Assembly: GCA_003833135.1 (NCBI GenBank)
Contig: QZLH01000526.1
Span: forward strand, 1-64,000
DNA from: Oehlia diaphana
Taxonomy: Eukaryota; Glomeromycota; Glomeromycetes; Glomerales; Glomeraceae
Direction: 5' to 3'
DNA: 64,000 bases
A model generated the notes under the pieces. The model saw only the letters and a program-made list of their open reading frames with translations. It searched no databases and was not told the origin of the DNA. A program made the position numbers and the translations under genes. This document shows positions 9,650 to 19,422 of this stretch, one piece after another. The number at the start of each line of letters is the position of its first letter. Positions within the stretch are counted from its first letter, which is position 1.

Positions 9650-11107
9650 TTAAATCTTTTTTTGTATCCATTCAAAATCTTCAAAAGTATTTTCAAATGC
9701 ATCATCACATTTTTTAATAATTCCTTCTGTTTTATATTTTTCTATTAAATCAAAATAATTTTTACATGTATTTTGATTACCAATGAATTGTAATAACATA
9801 GGATGTCTACCTTTCCATTTATCAAGGAATGATTTTATAAATTCTGATTTAGGTGCAATTTGATAATAAATTTTAAATTTGAACAAATTAATTGGTGAAG
9901 ATTTTGCCAAAATTTCGAATAAAGAATTCCAATCAATCACCTTATCACTAAATTCTGAACCATAACCATCAAGCGTGTTATCAACAAGAATATATAAACC
10001 ATCTAAATACTGACATTTAATTAATAATTTTTCTAATTCTGAAATATTACAACATCTAATAACGAGTTTAAGATATTTTAAGTTTGGACATTTTTTATAT
10101 ATAGCCTGAATAATTTTTTTATTATTAATCCAATCATGATTTATATAATCAATACTTATTTCATTAAGTGATTCATTCGTATTTTCAATTAAATTTGTTA
10201 AAACTTTGATTGGAACATGTCTTGCTTTTAAAATTTCCAAGAAGGGTAAAGATAAATTTTCTAAACATTTCCATTTCATGCAACGAAAATTATCATCCAA
10301 TTCTAATCTTTTTAAATTTATAAAAGATGAAATGATATTTGTGATAGGTTGTTTAGTTATTTTAAAATGTTGTACATTATTCGATTGTAAGATCAAAGAA
10401 TTTTCGAGAACTTTATAAAATGATTCATCAATTTCTGAATAATAATCGGACATAAGACGAATTTTTAATAATTTTTTAGGAGCTTCAATCAATTTAACAA
10501 TTTCATAATTGTTACTATGTACTTCAATAAAAAGATCCAATTCATCAATTGATTTACATATTTTTGTTAATCCATTTAAAACTTCATCTTTTACTGTAGT
10601 ATTACAACTAAGAAATTTTAGTTCTGAAAAGCAACGCTCGACTCCAGGTAAAAGATCTATTTGATGATTAAATTTGTAAGGTATATAAAGGTGTGTAATA
10701 TTTGTATTTTTATTTATAAAAAGTTTTAAAATTTCTTTTTCAATATTTGAAATTTCAGATTTTACATTTATAGTATTATTAATTATCTTTTTAATTTCAA
10801 TGAAATTTAAATGTCTACAAAAACTAATATAATCGAATAAAGGTTTTTGATATGATGATATAATAAATAAATTTTTAAAACGTTGATTTAAATAATCTCT
10901 TGATTCTTTTAATAAATTTGAAAATATTATGTTTAATAATAATTTATCATTTCCTTTCCCTAAATATTTCCAAGGATCTTTCCATAATATTGGAATAATA
11001 ATTTCACACCATGTTTTATTAACTAAAAGACATGATTGAAGAGTTTTTTTATCATATTGTAATTCTTTAAATAATAAATAAATAATATCTTTATTTAAAT
11101 TTGCCAT
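9650..11107 (-). CDS. F-box/leucine-rich-type protein, 485 aa (F-box copy 3)
   Basis: Third tandem paralogue, single exon, uninterrupted. The start at MANLNKDIIYLLFKELQYD is chosen by alignment with its paralogues; an in-frame ATG 13 codons upstream lies in a poly-A/T derived stretch (MFFALFFFFLKKK). The F-box is at residues about 3-48 (SCLLVNKTWCEIIIPILWKD). The LRR-like arm contains SEFSDKVIDWN, an insertion of several residues absent from copies 1 and 2, which accounts for the greater length. The C-terminal block is FLDKWKGRHPMLLQF then DFEWIQKKI. It is more divergent from copies 1 and 2 than they are from each other. A role as an SCF substrate receptor is inferred from the family. Confidence 0.9.
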   Translation of the reverse strand: MANLNKDIIYLLFKELQYDKKTLQSCLLVNKTWCEIIIPILWKDPWKYLGKGNDKLLLNIIFSNLLKESRDYLNQRFKNLFIISSYQKPLFDYISFCRHLNFIEIKKIINNTINVKSEISNIEKEILKLFINKNTNITHLYIPYKFNHQIDLLPGVERCFSELKFLSCNTTVKDEVLNGLTKICKSIDELDLFIEVHSNNYEIVKLIEAPKKLLKIRLMSDYYSEIDESFYKVLENSLILQSNNVQHFKITKQPITNIISSFINLKRLELDDNFRCMKWKCLENLSLPFLEILKARHVPIKVLTNLIENTNESLNEISIDYINHDWINNKKIIQAIYKKCPNLKYLKLVIRCCNISELEKLLIKCQYLDGLYILVDNTLDGYGSEFSDKVIDWNSLFEILAKSSPINLFKFKIYYQIAPKSEFIKSFLDKWKGRHPMLLQFIGNQNTCKNYFDLIEKYKTEGIIKKCDDAFENTFEDFEWIQKKI

Positions 11108-11180
11108 TTTTTTTTTTAAAAAAAAAAAAAAAAGTGCAAAAAACAATTACAGTTTGTTGATTGTCAATTATTTAACTTGT

Positions 11181-11243
11181 TTTACGTATCACAATTTCTT
11201 TTGAATGAATCGTTTTTATATCTGATAGACATTTAGTCATGTG
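11181..11243 (-). promoter_or_regulatory. Shared upstream motifs of F-box copy 3
   Basis: TCACATGACTAAA (reverse of about 11231-11243) and ATTGTGATACGTAAA (reverse of 11181-11195) precede the ATG by about 130 and 80 bp, as in copies 1 and 2. Confidence 0.45.
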
Positions 11244-11821
11244 ATTTGGTCATTCTCGGAAAATATTTCGGCCAGAATATCCGATTTGATATACAGGATG
11301 TGCGATAGAGGAGGGTTTCAAAAAATCTACTGTACATGTTTGTACAATTACATATTAAATTTTAACAAGATAATTCGTTAAAAACTTGCTCGATGATATC
11401 TGTCAATTATCAACGTTCGAAGCGGGAAAAAAAGTTTTGCCGACATGGTACTTCATGGACTACTGCTTACTCTTGCTAAAAAATAAAGTATATTTTAGTT
11501 GAAGATATTATTCTTCGCTGTAAACTCTATAAAATTTAAACCAATTAACTTTTGCACACAAAAAAAAAAAATGTACAAATTCCCAGCTTATTAAATTGAG
11601 AAAATCACAATAAAATTAGTGCGATATTATTTACATAATATATTTGGATTTGACGATTTAATGTTTAAGTATCAAGTGTGACATAACAATCAGATCGTTA
11701 TCAGTGTGTTATATAACGAAACTTTAGTACATTAATAGAATCAATTTAATCACCTGATACTTAAATAATAATAACTAACAAAGCCACAAACGCCTCAGAT
11801 GATTTGCGTAATATTGACGTC
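11244..11821. other. Intergenic
   Basis: No gene or RNA was recognised between F-box copy 3 and the palindromic MITE. Confidence 0.4.
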
Positions 11822-12048
11822 ATAATAAATAATTTTAGCACGTCCGAAATGTGTGACAAGTTAGGCCGATCGCGGTGACAAATAACGGGTGACAAATAAA
11901 TTTTTGGCAATAAAAATATTCCCTCAGATACTTAGTGTTTTTTTGAACTCGTGACTGCACGTGATCATGTGACGCGTAAACATCACTCCTAATTATAGTA
12001 ATGATCGGCCTAACTGTCACACATTTCGGACCGGCAAAATTTTATTAT
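11822..12048. mobile_element. Short palindromic MITE, about 227 bp
   Basis: Imperfect inverted repeats of about 45-50 bp at 11822-11871 and 12003-12048. Both contain gtccgaaatgtgtgac followed by gttaggccgatc on the inward-reading strand and are bordered outside by ataataaa..atttt. The centre holds cacgtgatcatgtgac. There is no coding capacity. Flanking duplications are not clear because the outermost bases are themselves AT-rich and pair. Confidence 0.7.
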
Positions 12049-12126
12049 CCCATGCTTACTTAGCACAAAAAAATCATTTCCTTTTCAAATCATACTCTTC
12101 ATACTCTTTCGGACAAGTTTTTATCG

Positions 12127-12445
12127 ATGGGAAATAATAATAATAGAATAACTTCTCAGAATCGTGCCATACTTGATTTGAAAGTTCAACGTGATAAGCT
12201 AAAACAGTATCAAAGAATGTTATATAAACTTTAAGAGACGAGTAATTTATCTTTTATACTTACTAATTTTAATCAAATTGGTTTAATAAAAGCTTCAATT
12301 AGTTGCAGATGGAGAAACTCAATTAGCAAAAGATGCATTACTTAAAAATAATAGACGTGGTGCTCTTTTAGCTTTAAAGAAGAAGAAATGTCAGGAACAA
12401 TTACTTCGTAAATCCGATGCACAATTATTAAATCTTGAAAAATTG
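12127..12445 (+). pseudogene. CHMP6/Vps20 (ESCRT-III) truncated pseudogene
   Basis: Exon 1 begins ATG at 12127 and reads MGNNNNRITSQNRAILDLKV then QRDKLKQYQR, ending in an in-frame TAA at 12232-12234. A second exon, after an acceptor at 12301-12302, reads ADGETQLAKDALLKNNRRGA then LLALKKKKCQEQLLRKSDAQ and LLNLEKL, followed by a GT donor. This is the N-terminal helix 1-2 region of the ESCRT-III subunit CHMP6/Vps20, including the N-terminal MG typical of its myristoylation site. The rest of the protein (helices 3-6, MIM) is absent downstream. Both the premature stop and the missing exons mark it as a truncated gene duplicate. A stop bypass by an unusual splice cannot be excluded. Confidence 0.8.
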
Positions 12446-13476
12446 GTATACTATTTTTCAAATGTACTCCCTGAATTAATATAACGTTATAGCGTTCTCT
12501 TATCATAATCCACTTTCGTAATTTGTAAAACATACCTTCTTTAATTTATCCTGCCTGTTATCAAATTCATTTTTGCACGATTTAATTCTTTACTTTTTTA
12601 TATCTCCGAGTACTAAATTTGTATTACAAATTTAAGTTATTTGTGCTCCTTCGCAGTCGGCGCCATAATTAGTGCTAAAATTCCAAAATTTGTGGCAAAT
12701 GAGCTCATTTCAAATTTGGTACGTAGTATCATTATTATTAAAAAATCCATGTTGTTTTTTGGAGAATATATCATATTCCTATGAGTCATAAAAATTATTC
12801 CCGAAATTTACATTCTAGCGTAAATTAATAATAGTGTTATCTGTCTTCTGTCTTTAGGAAGGGGTTGCGCTGTGGAATTATAGAAATCTGAGAGTTATCA
12901 AGTACGCTATTAACGTCATAAAATAATACAAGTTCAAATTACTTATTAAGTATCTACTTTTGTTGAAGCTAATGATTAATTTATACAAGCTATTAACAGA
13001 AATTAGGTTAATAAAATATCTCGGATAAATGTTTAATAAATTTTTATGTTTGTGCGTTAATTTAATTAAACAATATTTTGTTTGAATTGACTCCTAAAAA
13101 AAAAAAAAAATTAATTTACTTTAGAATTAAAGCGTAAAATTATTACCATTGTTTTTTTTTACGTAACTTTCCAAACTTTGTCTTCTATTGTCCTTACATT
13201 TTTATTTTGTAATCTTTGTAACCTTAATAATAAACTATCTATTACAAAGTTTATTAATGCTTTATTTACTAAATTGAACATAAAACATTTTTTTTTTTTA
13301 CAAAATCCACGAGTACTGTACATAACTAATGATTGTAACGTGACATAACAGCACATGATTTGCAGCGTTATACAAATAGCTACCGTAAATGATCTGCAAT
13401 TTTGATGACTAATTGACTAATTTTTTTTTTTTCAACGTTAAAAATTTTTTTTTTTTTTTTAGAATTTCATACCCGT
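12446..13476. other. Intergenic between Vps20 relic and Myb gene
   Basis: No gene seen. Immediately before the Myb start there is a pyrimidine tract ending in AG (about 13444-13462) that looks like an acceptor, so a 5-prime UTR intron or an upstream small exon of the Myb gene is possible. Confidence 0.35.
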
Positions 13477-14716
13477 ATGTATGTTCAACATGTTTTGTAC
13501 TTTGCTAATAAAATATTTCTCAAAGGAATAGAAAAAAGACATGATTTTAGAATATTTAATAATTATCTTATAGAATGTTTTGGAAAATATAATACTCGGT
13601 TCATACCCTATCGAACTTTTACTAAAAAGACAAATTCATCTATCCCATTATCAAATAAATTTAAATCTTCAACAGAAGCAAAATCATTAATTAAATCATT
13701 AGAAGAAGAATCTATAAAAATGGCAAAAGTTTATAATTCGAAGGAATGGAAAGAAGAAGAAACAAAACTTTTATTTTTAGCATCAGAAATTCATGGAAAT
13801 CGATGGAAATATATTCATAAACATTATTTTAATTATAGATCATTATATTCAATTAAATGTAAATGGGATAGAGAAAATTTAAGGATTGAAAATAATCGTA
13901 AAAATATTATATCAAAATGGACTCCAGAAGAAGATAAAATTTTATTAAAAGGTTTTGAAAAATATGGTAGACAATGGAGAAAAATTTCAAGATTGTTACC
14001 AAATAAAGAATCTTTACAAGTATGTAGAAGATTTTGTATTATTAATTATACAAAACGTGGGTATTTTACTGAAGAAGAAGATAAATTATTATGTGATTTA
14101 ATAATAAAATATGGTGGAAATCATTGGACAAAGATTGCTAATGATATGAATAGACCTATCAGTACCATTAAGAGACGTTTTAAATTTGTTTTGTTAAATT
14201 CTTCTAAAGATATAAAATGGACTGATCAAGAAAATAAATTAATTAGTGATTCTATTATAAAGTATGGTAAAGACTGGAGAAGCATTCAAAAATTATTGCC
14301 TCATCGTCCAGTTAGTTCTATAAAAGAACATGTGAAATGGTGTCCTTTAGCTGATCCTTATTATAAAAGTGGTTTTTGGGAAATTAATGAAATCATAAGA
14401 TTAATAAAAGCTGTAAGATTATATGGGAAAAGTTGGCAAAAAGTTTCAAAGTACGTTAAAACTAGATCTCCTTTTCAATGTCGTACTTATTTTAGAGATT
14501 CTTTTACAAAGAAAAATCTAGAGTCTGATGTTTTAAATTTGGAACTAAAAGGAATACAAAGTATATTTCCTGTTGAGGTATGAACATTGTTCATTTTAGT
14601 TATGCAAAAAAAAAATCAAACATTAAAAGATGAATTTCTTTCTTTTTAAGATGCATGGTCAAGATTTTTTAGAAAAACTTGCAGCTGAGCAATTACTAGT
14701 GGAATTAAAATCTTAA
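13477..14716 (+). CDS. Myb/SANT-repeat DNA-binding protein, two exons, 388 aa
   Basis: Exon 1 is 13477-14577. An intron at 14578-14650 (GTATGA...TTTTTAAG) joins in phase 0 to exon 2 at 14651-14716, which encodes MHGQDFLEKLAAEQLLVELK and stops at TAA. Five Myb/SANT repeats are visible at residues about 88-135, 146-190, 195-240, 246-290 and 298-345. They are marked by regularly spaced tryptophans in WxxEEDxxL...YGxxWxxI patterns, for example KWTPEEDKILLKGFEKYGRQ and GYFTEEEDKLLCDLIIKYGG. Repeat 1 (EWKEEETKLLFL) is the most divergent. A multi-repeat array of this kind resembles SNAPC4/Bas1-like nuclear DNA-binding factors. The first 80 residues are basic and unrecognised. The start is provisional because an acceptor-like site precedes it; an internal Met at residue 82 is an alternative. 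The DNA target is unknown. Confidence 0.85.
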
Positions 14717-16242
14717 TTAACGAGAATTAATTTCTCTTGAGGCCCTGGATATATCCTCCATGTTTAAGCTGTCAACTTCTGGTTCCTGAACTGTTCCATT
14801 ATGAGAGAATTGAATTAAAATTTCCGAGGGACAAAATCAAAATCTGATTGCAAATTTTGAGACGAGTTCACATAAAGATCATTCTTTTAGTGGGTATACA
14901 CTACCACTCATGGGAATTTCATTTTGAATGTTTTTCAATCACATAAACGAAGTACGTAATACTTAATTTCAGATTATCGTCTAATTTTATGACTAATTTA
15001 GAAACAGTTAAATAATTTATATCAGAATTGTAAAGTTTACTACAGCATCTTCCTCTTCAAAAAACGTTTTGTATTTAATTGATACCACTATAATGTCTAT
15101 TTAAATTATGTTGGCCCGAATTAGAATTTAAATTTTGATGAAAATGATAATTATTTTAGCTAATATTTAATAATTTTAATAATTTTTAATTAAATGACTA
15201 CAAGAAGTTTTTTTTTATAAATAAAATCCGATATAAAACATTCCTGATGATGAAGATGCCTGGGAATTTTTACCATTATAAAGATAATCTAATACGTAAT
15301 TTAACTAATTTATGTCATTAAACAGATTATCTCGTTCCTGTAATGAATATATGTTAGTTTTACTTAATTTATGTTATTAGTGCATAAATTTTAATCTTTA
15401 AGATATTTACTTGATAATCTTAATAATTGCATCGTCTAATAAAATAAATTTAAATAGGAATAATAAAAAATCATGATGCTACTGCCATATTTTCTGTTTC
15501 TTTGCATTTATATTTGAAAAAAAAATTTCACTTTCGTCTGGAATGTATATTCAGTATATGGGAAATTTCGGTTAAATATAGTAAGAAAAATGTTAGTCGC
15601 GTGATCGGTGACGCCCACCGATTAGTAATACGGTTTTATCTATCTATAAAGTAGTATCCAAACCAAAGTTTTTTTTGAATCTATTCTTTCGTCATATTCG
15701 TTTATGAAATATTAAATATGTTTTATTTTTTCGTAAAATATTAAATATTAAATATTGCTTACCCTTTTACGAGAAAATAAATATTTCTTACCCTTTACAA
15801 GACATTAAACATTTCTTTTCCTTTTACAAGATATCAATATTGAATATTTCTTAAAATGTCTAAAAATATTATAGAACTTTTCATATAAAACTCTTTCATT
15901 GCTGCACAAAAAATAACAATTCTGGTATGATAAAATTAAGATACTAAAAAATTTGCATAATTCAAAAAAATCACATTTCATATAATTTATAAACATGAAT
16001 TCTTAAAAGTAATTATACATCTCAATTTGTCGTATACAGTTATTTTTTGATCTTTTTTTTTATATAATGGTTCAGCCAAATGCGCAGTAAATTTTTGGCC
16101 GAAAAAAATTCATGATCTTGAATATTTTATTGGTTCAACATCTACTATTCCGGCTGAATATTTTCGTCTAAATACACTTTTTTTAAATAATATTATACCG
16201 TAGTTAGCCGAAATATCCAACCAAGAACGCAACAAACGCCAA
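14717..16242. other. Intergenic, with small direct repeats
   Basis: No gene seen. At about 15757-15850 a degenerate unit of roughly 29 bp, containing cttacccttttac or cttttccttttacaag followed by an aaatattt stretch, repeats about three times. From about 16070 to 16220 a cggctgaatattttcgtcta / tagttagccgaaatat hairpin-like repeat forms the left flank of the pogo element; related copies occur on its right side at about 19310-19385, so that element probably landed in an older repeat. Confidence 0.45.
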
Positions 16243-16413
16243 TACAGTCAGACCTGTCTATAATCACCCCATATATAATCACATCCTGTATATTATCACT
16301 TAATTTCAATGCCTTAAAATCTTAAGACTGATATTTACTTTTTATAATCACCATTATATACTAATCACTATCACCGATATAAAAACAGACTTTCAGTTTA
16401 AATTATTATAAAA

Positions 16414-16685
16414 TTAACTATATATTATCACATATCACATGATCAAATGTACATTACATCATGGTTGATGAATTTAAATAGAAAATCGCGCACCCTTTTA
16501 TTTTACTAAATTTAACAATTATCAGAGATTATCTTTTCCTTTTCAATGACAATGATACAAAATATCGTTTTTTCTTTATTTTTTTTTTCTTTGTTCTCTT
16601 TTACACGTTATAATGACACAAACAAGGACGGCTATAAGTGACGAAATAAAATATGAAATTTGTAATTATCAAATTAAAAACCCAA
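16414..16685 (+). repeat. Left copy of 272-bp duplication ending at the N gap
   Basis: Identical to 16782-17053 with a constant offset of 368, except for one base: G at 16643 against T at 17011. The copy ends exactly where the Ns begin. Confidence 0.9.
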
Positions 16686-16781
16686 NNNNNNNNNNNNNNN
16701 NNNNNNNNNNNNNNNNNNNNNNNNNNNNNNNNNNNNNNNNNNNNNNNNNNNNNNNNNNNNNNNNNNNNNNNNNNNNNNNNN
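16686..16781. other. Assembly gap (96 N)
   Basis: A run of Ns flanked on both sides by the same 272-bp sequence. This is the pattern left when overlapping contig ends are scaffolded instead of merged. Confidence 0.95.
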
Positions 16782-17053
16782 TTAACTATATATTATCACA
16801 TATCACATGATCAAATGTACATTACATCATGGTTGATGAATTTAAATAGAAAATCGCGCACCCTTTTATTTTACTAAATTTAACAATTATCAGAGATTAT
16901 CTTTTCCTTTTCAATGACAATGATACAAAATATCGTTTTTTCTTTATTTTTTTTTTCTTTGTTCTCTTTTACACGTTATAATGACACAAACAAGGACGGC
17001 TATAAGTGACTAAATAAAATATGAAATTTGTAATTATCAAATTAAAAACCCAA
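16782..17053 (+). repeat. Right copy of 272-bp duplication starting at the N gap
   Basis: Begins at the first base after the Ns. The T at 17011 turns a GAA codon of the left copy into TAA, 11 codons into the transposase. Confidence 0.9.
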
Positions 17054-19014
17054 ATATATCCCATGAAAATATTGCAATATATTTTAACCGACTTCATAAT
17101 ATAAATATTAAAAGATCAACAATATCTAAGATTTTAAAGGATAGAGAGCGATGGCTTTCTATAACAAATAATACTTCAATTCCAATTTATAGGAATCGTG
17201 AAGTAAAGTATCCTTCACTTGAACAAGCACTTTCTATTTGGGTAAAACAAGCATTATCAAAAAATATGATTTTATCAGATAATATTTTACGAGAAAAAGC
17301 TAAAGAATTTGCACAGGATTTAAATATAGCAGAGAATGCTATTGGATTCTCAAATGGTTGGTTAGGTGGATTTAAATCACGAAATAATTTAAGCAAGCAA
17401 CGAATACATGGAGAATCCAATAGTGCGCCTTTATCTACATTACCAGAATTGTGGGCTGAGTTGCAAGAATTAATTTCTAAATATGATCCAAATGATGTGT
17501 TTAATTTTGACGAAACTGGACTTTTTTATCGCATGATACCTAATCAAACACTTGCATCCGGACCTGTTTCTGGAACAAAGAAAGTAAGATCTTCTTATAT
17601 TTTATTAAAATTATTTATTATTTAATTATATTCAATATGTTTTATTACTATAATAGGATAAAACTAGGATTACAGTACTTTTAGGGTGTAACTCAAATGG
17701 AACTGAAAAGGTCAAACCACTTGTGATTGGAAATGCGCAAAAACCTCATTGTCTTCGTGGAATTAATATAAGTAATTTACCAGTTTCTTATTATTGGAAC
17801 AAAAAAGCATGGATGATTTTTCGCCATTGGATTAAAATTCTTGATAATAAATTTCGGGTCCAAAAGCGGCAAGTTTTAATATTATTAGATAATGCATCAT
17901 CACATTTAGAACCTAAGAAAAAAGAAGCAAATAATAATGAAGTAAATAATTTACATTTATTTTGTATATATTTCCGTCTATAATTATAATTAATTTTAAA
18001 ATTAAACTTTAGCTTTACAATTCTGATGAAACTTCAGCTGCAGAATCGTCACATGCAGCTAAAAATAAAAAAGGAAAAAAACGGGCAGTATCTAAACCAA
18101 AAAAATCTCGTCAACTATTTGATGATTTATCTCAACCATTAGAACTTACAAATATTACTATTAAATATCTTCCGCCTAACACCACTTCTCATTTGCAGCC
18201 AATGAATCAAGGTATAATTAATAATTTTAAGGTTAGCAATAATTTTGAATGTTATTTTTTGTTAGAACAATATAATTATTTTTATTTTAATTAATTATCT
18301 ATCATTTTTTGAAAATATAGGTTAAATATAAACAATATTATTGTCGGCATTTAATAAGACAATTTGACAATGGGGAAGATATGGGCCGGTAAATAATATT
18401 TTTTTAACTGATAATTTATGATGTAATTATTTATTAATTAATTAATTAATTTATTTTTTTAAAAAAAATTAAGAAAACTTAATTTACTAGAAGCAATTAA
18501 TTATTTGTCAGATGCATGGTTAGATGTATCACAAAATACAATTTCAAACTGTTGGGCTAAAGCAGGAATTTTGCCATCGGTAAATCATGTCCAAAGAGAA
18601 GTTGCATCTGATCAAATCGACATGGAATTAGATGTTGAATTTGAAGAAATTGAAGAACTTCTTGAGATTTTACCTGATATGGGTACACCTTTTTTAGATG
18701 ATATTGATCGTTATATAAAAGAATTGGAAGAACTACCGGTTGAAGAATTTCTAGATGATAAACAAATTATCGAATATGTTACTAAAGATTCTAGTGAGGA
18801 AGTTATTAGTGATAGCGAACCTGAACTGGAAATAATTAGCATAAAAGAAGCGGCACAAGGTTTGAAAACCTTTATTACTTTTTTTGCCCAACAATCTGAT
18901 CATTCGGGTTTTTGTTCTGAAGATTTAAAAATTTTCAACAAATATTCAAAATTAATGAACGTCAAATTATTTGAAAGTAAAAAACAAACTTCTATTGACT
19001 CTTTTTTCAATTAA
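16981..19014 (+). pseudogene. pogo/Tigger transposase with CENP-B-type HTH and DDE domain (inactivated)
   Basis: Exons: 16981-17583, 17657-17941, 18013-18231, 18321-18388 and 18474-19014, all joined by GT-AG introns in consistent phase. The N-terminus is a psq-like HTH (YEICNYQIKNPNISHENIAI), then a CENP-B-type HTH around SNGWLGGFKSRNNLSKQRIH. DDE signatures are FNFDETGLFY (first Asp) and ILLDNASSH (second Asp). The third block reads PPNTTSHLQPMNQGII, where relatives have MDQG; here the Asp codon is AAT at 18205-18207, so the third catalytic residue is Asn. The gap between the second and third blocks is enlarged by a Lys/Ser-rich insertion. The C-terminus has DAWLDVSQNTISNCWAKAG, typical of the family. 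In the right-hand copy of the assembly duplication a stop interrupts codon 11; the left copy (ATG at 16613) does not have it. The D-to-N change alone predicts loss of transposition. Confidence 0.85.
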
Positions 19015-19422
19015 TTTGCATGTTAATAAATAAAATATAATGGCATTAATAAAATATCTTATTTTCTTTTTGTGATTAATGTTTGTACAGTATTTATAAA
19101 AAAAACTCTATATAATAACCGCGTTGTAATTTTAATATGAATGGTGATTATAGATGGTTTTCATTATACAATCACACCTACTTATAATCACCAATTTTTG
19201 ACTGACCGAAAGTGGTGATTATAGACAGGTCTGACTGTATATCATTTTCCAGGAAACTAAAGTGAACCGGAGGTAACATCAAAATGTGATGATTTTATAC
19301 TTATTCAAAGCCGAGATATCTAGCCGTAGTTGTAAGCCGAAAATATACTGCGCCTTCGGCTGAATTTTTCGTCTAACTACACCATTATTTATTTTATATA
19401 TATATTTTTGGTCATTAGTTTA

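Larger units (their letters stand above)
16245..19237 (+). mobile_element. pogo/Tigger-like Tc1-mariner superfamily transposon, apparently end-complete
   Basis: A 24-bp perfect terminal inverted repeat starts cagtcagacctgtctataat at 16245-16268, and its reverse complement is at 19214-19237. TA dinucleotides at 16243-16244 and 19238-19239 form the TA target-site duplication typical of this superfamily. Inside is a five-exon transposase. As assembled the element is 2993 bp, but this includes 96 Ns and a 272-bp duplication abutting the Ns; without those artefacts it would be about 2.6 kb. It sits in an older palindromic repeat. Confidence 0.92.

Noticed and set aside
11835..12020. 61-codon minus-strand open frame
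   Set aside because: It covers the arms of a palindromic MITE and ends in the inverted repeats.
12342..12533. 63-codon minus-strand open frame
   Set aside because: Antisense shadow of the CHMP6/Vps20 relic, which is clearly coding on the plus strand.
17187..17420. 77-codon minus-strand open frame
   Set aside because: Antisense shadow of the transposase HTH exon.
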